42,064 nt of DNA, from assembly GCA_017504785.1 (NCBI GenBank), contig JAFVQL010000074.1, forward strand, positions 1 through 42,064, in the 5' to 3' direction. Made by a program: the position numbers and the translations under genes. The notes beneath the pieces are model-generated. The model was given only the letters and a program-made list of their open reading frames with translations, was not told the DNA's origin and made no database searches. The DNA comes from Clostridia bacterium. GTDB lineage: Bacteria; Bacillota; Clostridia; Oscillospirales; CAG-272. Position 1 is the stretch's first letter; each line of letters starts with the position of its first letter. Below, piece after piece: positions 6,055 through 13,741 of the stretch.

Positions 6055-8520
6055 ATGAAAAGATTATTGCTCTGTACACTGACCGTTCTTCTGATGCTCT
6101 TCGCGCTTGCGAGCTGCTTCGGTACAGAAGCCCATCGGTACGTCTCCGATTGTGCCACGATCTGCGCCGACTGCAATCTAAAGACCCGCGAGCCTCTATC
6201 CGAGCACACCTATGATGGCTGTATAGATACCGACTGCAACGTATGCGGCGAGGTGCGGAAAAATACGGTTCCCCACACGTTTTCCAGCCCCTGCGACACG
6301 GAATGCAACCTTTGCAAGGCAACGCGCGAGGCACCTTCCGCGCACGCTTATCGAAACGGCTGTGATACCGACTGTGATTTTTGCGGTGCACAAAGAGTCA
6401 CCGAGCATAAATACGAAAACGATTGCGACAGATCCTGCAATGAATGCGGTGCCATCAGAATCCCGAGCGCGCACGTTTATACCCACCCCTGCTCCCTCGT
6501 CTGCGACGAATGCGGTGCGAACAATCCTGCTCCCGCCCCCTGCCGATATTCCAACGCTTGCGATGCGGTCTGCAACGAATGCGGCGCGACGCGCGCGGTC
6601 GGCGATCACGTCTATGACGATGCTTGCGATGCGGCCTGCAACGAATGCGGCGCGACACGCGCAGTCGGCGATCACGTCTATGACGATGCTTGCGATGCAA
6701 CCTGCAACGAATGCGGCGCGACACGCGAGAACGTGCATACCTTCAGTGATTGGAAGCGCAAGACGCCTGCAACCTGTATGAGCGATGAAATTTTAGAAAG
6801 GTACTGCACAAGCTGCAAAGAAGAAGAGACCAAGACCGGTGCGCCATCTCTCGGACACCTTTACACCAATACCTGTGACACCACTTGCGACCGCGCGGAT
6901 TGCGACTACGTCAGAGTGATCACGCACACCTTCGGCGACTTTGTAACCAAAAATCCCGCAACCTGCGAAACCAGCGAGATCAAGCACCGTTTGTGCTCTG
7001 TTTGCGGCGCGGAAGAAACTCGCATCGGTGAGGCCGCTCTCGGCCACAAGCCGCTAAAAACCGACTGCGAGGTCTGCTCCGTTTGCGGTAAAGCGAGCGG
7101 CTTTACGCATAGCTTCGGCGATTTTGTGATCAAGACGCCCGAGGATTGCTATGTCGATGCGATCGAGCACCGCCTCTGCGAAAACTGCGACAAGGAAGAG
7201 ACCCGCGCCGGCGCACCCGCGCACGGACACGATTATACGGATAACTGCAAGTCTACCTGCAAATACGGATGCGGCTTTGAGCGCGTTCCTCCCCACGTTT
7301 ATGACGGCAGCGAGGACCTTGAATGCAACGAGTGCGGATACAACCGCGAATGCACGGGGCATCTTCCCTTTGCAAACGATTGCGCCGTCTGCCGTATCTG
7401 CGGTGAGGCAAGCGGCATTTCCCATCACTTTGGCGAATGGGCCACCAAGTCGCAAGAGAGCTGCACCGATGCAGAGATCGAGAACCGTGTTTGCTCCGTC
7501 TGCGAAAAGGAAGAAACCCGTACCGGCACAGCCGCTCTCGGCCACACGCCGTCAAAAACCGATTGCGCGCTCTGCTCCGTTTGCGGCAAAGCGAGCGACG
7601 TTTCACATAACTTCAGCAATTTTGTAATCAAGACCCCCGCGACCTGTGAAACCGATGCCGTGGAAGCGCGCACCTGCTCCAAATGCCAAAAGGAAGAGAC
7701 CAAGACCGTGGAAAAATCCGCGCTTGGACACGCCTACGACAACACCTGCGATACCGATTGCAACACTTGCGGAACCGTGAGAACCATAGAACACAGCTTC
7801 GAGGGCGTTTCCTTTACCGAAAAGACGCCTGCGGATTGCTACCAAGCACAGATCCTTGCAAGGAAATGCCTCGTCTGCAAAGCGGAGGAAACCAAGAAAG
7901 GCATCGACGCCCTCGGGCACGCCTACACCAACGCCTGTGATACCGACTGCAACCGTTGCGGATTTTCGAGAGAAACGGAGCATAAATTCGGCGAATGGGT
8001 CACCAAAACCGCGGCCGATTGCGAAAACGCGGAGATCCTTCACAAGCTTTGCGGCGTTTGCGGCGCGGAAAGCACCGAAACCATGGAAGGAAAAGCCGCG
8101 CTCGGCCACAAGGCGCTTGCGAGCAATTGCCTCGTATGTGAATACTGCGAAAAAGCCATGCCCGATGCAGAGCATAAGTACACCTATCCTTGCGACACCG
8201 CTTGCAGCGTATGCGGCTGTGCAAGAGAAGCAGATCACTCCGCTTCCAAGGAGAACTGCACCGTTTGCCTCTACTGCGAAAAGGCCATTCCCGGTGCAGA
8301 GCACGTAGGACATGCAACGGATTGCACCGTTTGCGCGATCTGTAACGCAAGCACCGGCAAGAGCCACACGCCCAACACGGCAGAAGACTGCACGCGCTGC
8401 GCGCATTGCGGCAAGAGCCTCGGCACCGCGCATCCCGACGCGGACTCCGACGGAAACTGCGATATCTGCCCGAAAAAAACGAGGCCCGGCGATAACTGGT
8501 TCCCTTGGGCACCGCTTTAA
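6055..8520 (+). CDS. Cysteine-rich tandem-repeat lipoprotein 2 (mosaic of two repeat types)
   Basis: An 821-residue paralogue of the upstream lipoprotein with the same leader (MKRLLL..., lipobox LASC, Cys21) and the same first mature residues CFGTE. The N-terminal third consists of H-x-Y-x3-C-D-x2-C-x2-C-G-x2-R units. From about residue 222 it alternates with a longer unit of roughly 40 residues, H-x-F-x2-W-x-K-T-P-A-x-C-x5-E-x4-C-x2-C-x2-E-E-T-K-x5-LGH, a repeat type common in secreted Firmicutes proteins. About residues 168-225 are three nearly identical 22-residue units, a recent duplication. The start is fixed by the signal peptide; the ribosome site is unusually far away. It ends in a short WFPWAPL tail. 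Likely surface-exposed and metal- or disulfide-rich; function unknown. Confidence 0.85.
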   Translation: MKRLLLCTLTVLLMLFALASCFGTEAHRYVSDCATICADCNLKTREPLSEHTYDGCIDTDCNVCGEVRKNTVPHTFSSPCDTECNLCKATREAPSAHAYRNGCDTDCDFCGAQRVTEHKYENDCDRSCNECGAIRIPSAHVYTHPCSLVCDECGANNPAPAPCRYSNACDAVCNECGATRAVGDHVYDDACDAACNECGATRAVGDHVYDDACDATCNECGATRENVHTFSDWKRKTPATCMSDEILERYCTSCKEEETKTGAPSLGHLYTNTCDTTCDRADCDYVRVITHTFGDFVTKNPATCETSEIKHRLCSVCGAEETRIGEAALGHKPLKTDCEVCSVCGKASGFTHSFGDFVIKTPEDCYVDAIEHRLCENCDKEETRAGAPAHGHDYTDNCKSTCKYGCGFERVPPHVYDGSEDLECNECGYNRECTGHLPFANDCAVCRICGEASGISHHFGEWATKSQESCTDAEIENRVCSVCEKEETRTGTAALGHTPSKTDCALCSVCGKASDVSHNFSNFVIKTPATCETDAVEARTCSKCQKEETKTVEKSALGHAYDNTCDTDCNTCGTVRTIEHSFEGVSFTEKTPADCYQAQILARKCLVCKAEETKKGIDALGHAYTNACDTDCNRCGFSRETEHKFGEWVTKTAADCENAEILHKLCGVCGAESTETMEGKAALGHKALASNCLVCEYCEKAMPDAEHKYTYPCDTACSVCGCAREADHSASKENCTVCLYCEKAIPGAEHVGHATDCTVCAICNASTGKSHTPNTAEDCTRCAHCGKSLGTAHPDADSDGNCDICPKKTRPGDNWFPWAPL
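6556..6728 (+). repeat. In-frame 66-bp tandem repeat inside lipoprotein 2
   Basis: Units begin at 6556, 6622 and 6688 (third unit partial). Units 1 and 2 differ at only three of 66 positions, so each 22-codon protein repeat was copied recently at DNA level, unlike the diverged repeats elsewhere in the gene. Confidence 0.9.
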
Positions 8521-8561
8521 TGCCGAGAAGATCCATGAAAGATTCGCGCGATCTACCTTTA

Positions 8562-8698
8562 GCGAAGTGCCCTTAAGGATACTTCGCAACGAAATAAATC
8601 CCTTTCGGGATTTATGAATGCACGCTGTGCCTAAAATTCGCCCTTGACGAGTGAAATGCCTAGGGGAATAAGGGGATTTATTTCATTTCACGTCGAGC
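8562..8698. repeat. Multi-hairpin word repeat, element B (GTGAAAT class)
   Basis: A diverged copy of the element at 41927. It starts with the hairpin GCGAAGT/ACTTCGC around CCCTTAAGG, then AAATCCC/GGGATTT, GCAC/GTGC and a TTCG/CGA stem, with GTGAAAT words, and ends in ATTTCATTTCAC. A 12-base inverted pair GAAATAAATCCC near 8589 and GGGATTTATTTC near 8674 spans the whole element. Confidence 0.8.
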
Positions 8699-8756
8699 AA
8701 AGCGAGATATTTTTCACTACATGCATTTGCGACCACAGATGCAACGCTGATCAAGA

Positions 8757-8796
8757 AAAAAGGACAGAGAATGCTTTTGCATTCTCTGTCCTTTTT
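8757..8796. terminator. Strong hairpin terminator
   Basis: Eighteen-base perfect arms AAAAAGGACAGAGAATGC and GCATTCTCTGTCCTTTTT surround a TTTT loop. It can serve transcripts leaving lipoprotein 2 and works on both strands. Confidence 0.8.
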
Positions 8797-9115
8797 CTGT
8801 CGGTAGGTTATGTATTCGATTCCATTTTAAAAAGTGTCCTTAAGAGTATAACGCATTTGGTAGGTCGCTCTTTTCATGCAAAAGTATTTATACCAAAGCC
8901 ACTCGTTAAAAAGCCTTTGCCATACCTTCAAAAAGGCGTTTCTTTCAAAGCCTTCTTGCTACATGGAAAAAGGTGCTTGATTTAGAGGAGAGATCGCCTG
9001 TCGAGGAGCGAGAAGGGTACGAGTGTACGGTGAGCGGCGATACCAAACAAAAACGGTAATAAAGGAGAAAACCTTTGGGTTTCGACCTTGATACCCTGAA
9101 CGTTTGCATAAAAGC

Positions 9116-9155
9116 AAGGTAGAGGTACTGAAAAAAACAGCACCTCTACCTTTTT
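9116..9155 (-). terminator. Terminator of the transketolase operon
   Basis: Arms AAGGTAGAGGTACTG (9116-9130) and CAGCACCTCTACCTT (9138-9152) pair with one mismatch or wobble around a seven-A loop. It sits about 55 bases past the stop codon at 9209. The stem matches that at 313-345. Confidence 0.75.
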
Positions 9156-9208
9156 GTTTGGGATCATACCTAAATGAAGCAATCCCCCTGGCTTTTATTG
9201 CGTACGGA

Positions 9209-10150
9209 TCACTTCTTTGCAATGGCTTCCTTTGCCTTTGCAGCGATGTTCTTCGCGGTCAAGCCGTAAAGCTCGAGAAGCTCGGGCACCTTACCGCTGC
9301 GACCGTAAGAATCCTCAACGCCCACACGCTTAACGGGGCAAGGATAGGACTCGGAAAGTGCTTCGCAAACCGCGCCGCCGAGACCGCCGATCACGCTGTG
9401 CTCCTCTGCGGTGACAACTGCGCCGGTCTTTCTTGCGGAGCGCTCTACAAGCTCTGCATCCAAGGGCTTAATGGTGTGGATATTGATAACCTCGGCATCA
9501 ATTCCCTCTTCCGCAAGCATTGCGGCAGCTTCCATCGCAAGATGCACCATGAAGCCGGTGGCAACGATCGTTACGTCCTTACCTTCCTTATAAACAACGC
9601 CCTTGCCGATCTCGAAGTGATAGCCTGCAAGCTCGGCAGAGAGATCCGGAACGGCAAAGCGGCCGTAGCGGAGATATACGGGACCGTTATGAAGCAGAGC
9701 GGCTTCCGTTGCGGCATAAGCCTCGGTTGCGTCTGCGGGGCAAATAACGGTCATACCGGGAATGGTACGCATCAGAGCAAGATCCTCATTTGCCTGGTGG
9801 GTCGCACCGTCCTCACCAACGGTGATACCTGCGTGCGTTGCGCCGATCTTAACGTTGAGGTGAGGGTAACCGATGCTGTTACGCACCTGCTCGTATGCAC
9901 GGCCGGATGCGAAAATCGCAAAGGTGGAAACGAAAGGAATCTTACCTGTGGTCGCGATACCTGCGGCAACGCTCATCATGTTGCCCTCTGCGATACCGCA
10001 ATCAAAAAATCTTTCGGGAAACTTCTTCTTAAATACGCCCGTCTTCGTTGCCGCCGCGAGGTCTGCATCGAGAACGACGAAATCATGCTTTTCACCGAGG
10101 GCTGCCAGTGCGGCACCGTAGGCTTCTCTGGTTGCTTTCTTTTCTGCCAT
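9209..10150 (-). CDS. Transketolase, C-terminal subunit
   Basis: A 313-residue protein carrying the pyrimidine-binding and C-terminal domains of transketolase; the catalytic Glu context appears in the GIAEGNMMSVAAGIA segment (about residues 52-66). With its partner encoded directly upstream it moves two-carbon ketol units between sugar phosphates in the non-oxidative pentose phosphate pathway, using thiamine diphosphate. Split transketolases are common in Clostridia and archaea. The ATG is preceded by GGAGGG, and only 13 bases separate it from the stop of the N-terminal subunit gene. A 1-deoxyxylulose-5-phosphate synthase is the nearest alternative but would not be split like this. Confidence 0.93.
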   Translation of the reverse strand: MAEKKATREAYGAALAALGEKHDFVVLDADLAAATKTGVFKKKFPERFFDCGIAEGNMMSVAAGIATTGKIPFVSTFAIFASGRAYEQVRNSIGYPHLNVKIGATHAGITVGEDGATHQANEDLALMRTIPGMTVICPADATEAYAATEAALLHNGPVYLRYGRFAVPDLSAELAGYHFEIGKGVVYKEGKDVTIVATGFMVHLAMEAAAMLAEEGIDAEVINIHTIKPLDAELVERSARKTGAVVTAEEHSVIGGLGGAVCEALSESYPCPVKRVGVEDSYGRSGKVPELLELYGLTAKNIAAKAKEAIAKK

Positions 10151-10163
10151 GTCTACTCCCTCC

Positions 10164-11003
10164 TTATTTCAACTCTGCATCGATCTTATTCAGATCTTCT
10201 ACTGCTACGAGGTACTGCTCTTCCTTGGGAGCCTGACCGTGCCACTCGCACTTATTCTCCATGTAGGAAACGCCCTTGCCCTTGATGGACTTTGCAATGA
10301 TCATGGTGGGCTTGCCCTTCACGGTCTTTGCTTCTGCATAGGCTGCCTCGATCGCATCAAGATCATGTGCATCAATGGTGATCACGTGCCAGCCGAAGGC
10401 ACGGAACTTCTCGTCATGGGGCGTGGGGTCCATAACCTCAGCGATCGGACCGTCGATCTGAAGACCGTTCCAGTCGATCAATGCACAAAGGTTGTCGAGC
10501 TTATAGTGCGCGGCAAACATAGCTGCCTCCCAAACCTGTCCCTCCTCGCTCTCACCGTCACCGAGGATCGCATATACGCGATAATCGTCACCGGAGATCT
10601 TTGCGGAAAGAGCCATGCCGCAAGCGGCAGAGATACCGAGACCGAGAGAACCGGTCGTCATATCCACACCGGGCGTTCCCTTCATGTCGGGATGTCCCTG
10701 CAGGCGAGAATCGGTCTTACGAAGCGTTTTCAGCTCCTCCACGGGGAAGAAGCCGCGATGCGCCAGCACGGAATAGAGTGCCGGTGCCGTATGTCCTTTA
10801 GAAAGAACGAAACGATCGCGCTTAGGATCCTTAGGATTCTTGGGATCTACGTTCATCTCTTCAAAATAAAGATAAGTCAGAATATCCGCAATGGAAAGAG
10901 AGCCACCGGGATGACCGCAGCCGGCGTTATACACACCGTCAATAATGCCGTGACGAACCGCATTTGCCGTTCTCTTCAAGGCAAGCTTACGAAGTTCTTC
11001 CAT
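10164..11003 (-). CDS. Transketolase, N-terminal subunit
   Basis: A 279-residue thiamine-diphosphate-binding half of transketolase. Visible motifs in order are GHPGGSLSIADILTYLYF (about 30-47), LSKGHTAPALYSVL, TTGSLGLGISAACGMAL and the ThDP/metal motif GDGESEEGQVWEAAMFA ending near LIDWNGLQIDG. The histidines of GHPGG and SKGH match phosphate and cofactor contacts known for the family. An AAGGGG ribosome site lies seven bases before the ATG. The gene is followed immediately by the C-terminal subunit and the two must act as a complex. A terminator separates it from the membrane protein gene upstream; its promoter is likely in 11004-11050 but I could not fix the -35. Confidence 0.93.
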   Translation of the reverse strand: MEELRKLALKRTANAVRHGIIDGVYNAGCGHPGGSLSIADILTYLYFEEMNVDPKNPKDPKRDRFVLSKGHTAPALYSVLAHRGFFPVEELKTLRKTDSRLQGHPDMKGTPGVDMTTGSLGLGISAACGMALSAKISGDDYRVYAILGDGESEEGQVWEAAMFAAHYKLDNLCALIDWNGLQIDGPIAEVMDPTPHDEKFRAFGWHVITIDAHDLDAIEAAYAEAKTVKGKPTMIIAKSIKGKGVSYMENKCEWHGQAPKEEQYLVAVEDLNKIDAELK

Positions 11004-11051
11004 AATTTACCCCTTTATAATAAATATGTAGTATAACCTTTTAAAAAGAAA

Positions 11052-11080
11052 AGAGGCACAATAAACTTGCGCCTCTTTGA
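11052..11080 (-). terminator. Terminator between membrane protein gene and transketolase genes
   Basis: Arms AAAGAGGCACAA and TTGCGCCTCTTT flank a five-base loop (one G-U on the transcribed strand). On the minus strand it is followed by TTTTCTTTTT, just 13 bases beyond the stop at 11093. Confidence 0.75.
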
Positions 11081-11092
11081 ATGATGATTAAA

Positions 11093-11806
11093 TCAATATC
11101 TCTTGCGAGTCTTGGTCTGGAAGATGATACCGATAAGAGCGAGAACGCCAAGAAGAACGAAGCCGACAACAACAGGCATATCCGCAAGGAAAGGAACCGC
11201 GCCGCAGATCTTATCTACAAGACCAATGCCATACGCAGGCTTATCAAGAACGGTAACAACTGCCCATGCACCGAAGATGGAAAGGCCCCAGATCTCAACC
11301 CACTTGCGAAGCAGAATTGCAAGGACTGCAACTACAACACCTGCCGCTGCAGCAACGATAAGGTTGCCTGCGAAGGAAGACAGCGCGCTGATCGTACCGG
11401 AATACAGAAGCCATGCAGGGAAAAATGCAAATGCGCCGATGTAAAGAACCATGTAAAGGAACTTGCGGAGCAGGATTGCAACCACGCCGGCAACGATACC
11501 AACGATCCATGCATATTTTGCAATGCCCTCGAAGGGAATCAGGGGAACGAGGTATGCTACGGTCGCGCCGCAGCCGATGCAGAACATACCGAAGAACTTC
11601 TGAACGCCAAGAAGACGCTTACCGAACAAAAGCTCGATTGCACCGAGAGCAATCAGGATGTAAGCTACGAAAGGATGGATCACGGAAACCATGTCCCAAA
11701 GCTTATCCCAAAGGCCTGCTACCTTTTCGTTGAAAAAACCATTGTAGACGTTTTCGTATACGCCTGCGATCTTGCTGAAATCAGCACCAAGAATCTTATC
11801 TATCAT
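11093..11806 (-). CDS. Multi-pass membrane protein, TMEM198/DUF4203-like
   Basis: A 237-residue protein with about seven hydrophobic segments between residues 43 and 230. Its central part has glycine-rich paired helices (FFGMFCIGCGATVAYLVPL, then IVGIVAGVVAILL and LYIGAFAFFPAWLL) followed by basic turns (LLRK), a pattern resembling the TMEM198/DUF4203 fold. That assignment is by visual similarity only. The N-terminal 40 residues are amphipathic and probably cytosolic. The C-terminus ends in a basic KTRKRY tail, giving a positive-inside end. It is a single-gene unit with its own promoter and terminator. Function unknown. Confidence 0.7.
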   Translation of the reverse strand: MIDKILGADFSKIAGVYENVYNGFFNEKVAGLWDKLWDMVSVIHPFVAYILIALGAIELLFGKRLLGVQKFFGMFCIGCGATVAYLVPLIPFEGIAKYAWIVGIVAGVVAILLRKFLYMVLYIGAFAFFPAWLLYSGTISALSSFAGNLIVAAAAGVVVAVLAILLRKWVEIWGLSIFGAWAVVTVLDKPAYGIGLVDKICGAVPFLADMPVVVGFVLLGVLALIGIIFQTKTRKRY

Positions 11807-11858
11807 GAGACTCCTCTTTCTCGGAGCGCTCCGCGCGCCCGTTTTTTTATTCGTTTAT

Positions 11859-11887
11859 ATTCTATCATATATCTTTCTAAAAGTCAA
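11859..11887 (-). promoter_or_regulatory. Promoter of the 11806 membrane protein gene
   Basis: On the minus strand TTGACT (11882-11887) and TAGAAT (11859-11864) are separated by 17 bases. Confidence 0.6.
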
Positions 11888-12286
11888 GGGTTTTTTGAAC
11901 ATTTTTTTGCAAAAATGTATGTTTTTTAATCGTTTTCTGTTTTCTGCCAAAGCAAAGCGAAAATCCGACTTGTTTTCAAAAAAAACGGCTCGCGCGCAGC
12001 GGTCGCCGCGGGAAAGATCGCGCACGCAAAATCACGCAAAATCAAGCATTGGGTGCACCGCCGCTTTCCACCCCTTCCGCAGCGGTCTTAAGAAAGATAA
12101 AACGGGTAAAATACAGCGTTTTGGCGCACACACGCGGCAAAAGAGAAACGTCACGGCGCACGAAAAAAACAGCGTTTACCTTCGAAAAAGCCTTGTAAAT
12201 CAAGAAGAAAGCGCTCCTACCCCTTATGCGGGGCGGAGCGCTTTTTGTAAACAATCGTTGCAAAAAGTCAATTCTTGCTTACATTT
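11888..12286. other. Intergenic stretch without a gene
   Basis: About 400 bases between the upstream membrane protein promoter and the end of the ABC transporter operon. It contains the transporter terminator at 12208-12246 and a short direct repeat CACGCAAAAT twice near 12021-12040. No ORF has a ribosome site and nothing else is recognised. Confidence 0.6.
12208..12246 (-). terminator. Terminator of the amino-acid ABC operon
   Basis: Arms AAAGCGCTCC and GGAGCGCTTT with an inner CCC/GGG stem, about 40 bases past the ATPase stop codon. Confidence 0.65.
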
Positions 12287-13063
12287 TTAATCCTTTGCGT
12301 TTTTAAGAAAAGCAATCGTTTTCGGTGATTTCGGATTTTCCAGCACCTCTTCGGGCGTGCCGCATTCCTCGATCACGCCGTCTGCCATGAAGATGACCTT
12401 ATCGGAAACGCCCTTGGCAAATCCGATCTCATGCGTTACGATCACCATTGTGCGATCCGAATTCTTCAGCTCTCGGATCACCTTCAGCACCTCGCCCGTA
12501 AGCTCAGGGTCGAGCGCGGAGGTCGGCTCGTCAAAGCAGAGGATCTTCGGCGAGAGCATCAACGCTCTCGCGATCGCAACGCGCTGCTGCTGGCCGCCCG
12601 AAAGCTGATAGGGATAGGAATCTCTCTTTTCGGAAAGGCCGGTGACACGGAGAATTTCCTCCGCGCGCGCATCGATCTCGGCAAAGATCTCTTTTTTATT
12701 CTGCTTGAAATCCGCGCGCTCCTTGGCATGCAGCTTCGGCGCGAGCGTGAGATTTCCGATCACGCTGTACTGCGGGAAGAGGTTGAACTGCTGGAACACA
12801 AGTCCCATCATTCTCTGCGCTTCCCGATTGACCTCGGGCAAGCCCTCGGCATCCATACCGAACACGCGATGTCCGTCGATCCATATTTCGCCGGCGTCCG
12901 GCGTTTCAAGAAAGTTCATCGAGCGCAGAAGCGTCGTTTTTCCGCCGCCGGACGAGCCGATGATGGAAAGCACCTCGCCTTTTTCAAGCGTGAGGTCAAT
13001 ACCCTTTAATACCTCATTGCTGCCAAAGCTCTTTTTTAAGCCTTTAATTTCAAAAAATGCCAT
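12287..13063 (-). CDS. Polar amino-acid ABC transporter, ATP-binding protein (GlnQ-like)
   Basis: A 258-residue ATPase that powers uptake of a polar amino acid. Walker A reads GSSGGGKTTLL (usual GSSGSGKST), followed by the Q-loop region, the ABC signature LSGGQQQRVAIARAL, Walker B ILCFDEPTSALDP and the switch histidine in VIVTHEIGFA. The start was set at MAFFEIKGLKKSFG because AAGGAGGG lies directly before it; an in-frame ATG 18 bases upstream would put the start inside the permease stop region with no ribosome site. The ribosome site overlaps the permease stop codon, suggesting translational coupling. It is the last gene of a binding protein-permease-ATPase operon. The exact amino acid cannot be told from sequence. 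Confidence 0.92.
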   Translation of the reverse strand: MAFFEIKGLKKSFGSNEVLKGIDLTLEKGEVLSIIGSSGGGKTTLLRSMNFLETPDAGEIWIDGHRVFGMDAEGLPEVNREAQRMMGLVFQQFNLFPQYSVIGNLTLAPKLHAKERADFKQNKKEIFAEIDARAEEILRVTGLSEKRDSYPYQLSGGQQQRVAIARALMLSPKILCFDEPTSALDPELTGEVLKVIRELKNSDRTMVIVTHEIGFAKGVSDKVIFMADGVIEECGTPEEVLENPKSPKTIAFLKNAKD

Positions 13064-13073
13064 CTTACCCTCC

Positions 13074-13718
13074 TTAAGCACGGAAATAACCCAGCTTCTT
13101 CTCCATCTTTCCGAAGAAGATGGTCAAAAGTCCGACAAAGATAAGATAGAATACCGCCGTATAGAAGAGCGGCCAGATCAAGCCGTACGCCGCAAAGTTC
13201 TGCGCCGCCTGAATGATCTCAACGATCATGATTACACGCGCCAGAGCCGTATCCTTTACCAAGGTGATCACCTCGTTGGACATCGGAGCAAGAATGCGCT
13301 TGACGACCTGAAGCAAAACGACCTTGAAAAACACCTGCGATTTGCTCATGCCAAGCACCTGCGCCGCCTCATACTGCCCCTTGGAGATGGACTCGATACC
13401 GCCGCGGTAGATCTCGGAAAAATAGCAAGCGTAGTTGATCACGAACGCTGCAACCACCGATCCAAAGCGCGAAAAGATCGGAGATCCAAGCAAAAAGCCG
13501 GGAACGTAGAAAACGATAATTACCTGCAACATCAGCGGTACACCGCGGATGATCCAAACGAACATCTTCGTCAGGTACGCAAGCGGCTTGAATTTCGACA
13601 TGGATCCAAAAGAAATGACCAAACCTAAAGGAAGCGCTAACAACAATGTTAGCGCAAAGATCAGGCAGGTCTGTTCCAGTCCGCGAAGCAAGCTCAGCGT
13701 GACTTCAATAAACCCCAT
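13074..13718 (-). CDS. Polar amino-acid ABC transporter, permease
   Basis: A 214-residue membrane protein of the HisM/GlnP family with about five spans. The cytoplasmic coupling loop that docks on the ATPase is clear: EIYRGGIESISKGQYEAAQ followed by LGMSKSQVF (about residues 100-130). A single permease gene implies a homodimer, as usual for this transporter type. It starts 23 bases after the binding-protein stop with an AAAGGA site, and its stop codon overlaps the ribosome site of the ATPase gene. Confidence 0.92.
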   Translation of the reverse strand: MGFIEVTLSLLRGLEQTCLIFALTLLLALPLGLVISFGSMSKFKPLAYLTKMFVWIIRGVPLMLQVIIVFYVPGFLLGSPIFSRFGSVVAAFVINYACYFSEIYRGGIESISKGQYEAAQVLGMSKSQVFFKVVLLQVVKRILAPMSNEVITLVKDTALARVIMIVEIIQAAQNFAAYGLIWPLFYTAVFYLIFVGLLTIFFGKMEKKLGYFRA

Positions 13719-13741
13719 ATTCTATTCCTTTAGTTTTATAC

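Larger units (their letters stand above)
8521..9208. other. Gene-free repeat-rich stretch
   Basis: It holds repeat element B, a terminator hairpin at 8757-8796, an unexplained segment 8800-9110 and the transketolase terminator at 9116-9155. The open frames across it run through the hairpins, lack ribosome sites and look noncoding. Within 8990-9050 an imperfect inverted pair (GATCGCC with GGCGATA) encloses a purine-rich core. No transposase fragment is recognisable. Confidence 0.6.

Noticed and set aside
6556..6728. CRISPR-like regular repeats
   Set aside because: Period is 66 bases in frame with no unique spacers; they encode repeated protein units.
8644..8985. 113-codon plus-strand frame downstream of lipoprotein 2
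   Set aside because: It runs through repeat element B and the terminator at 8757-8796 without a ribosome site.
9104..10285. A 393-codon plus-strand frame across the transketolase subunit gene
   Set aside because: It starts inside a terminator hairpin and is antisense to a clear enzyme gene.
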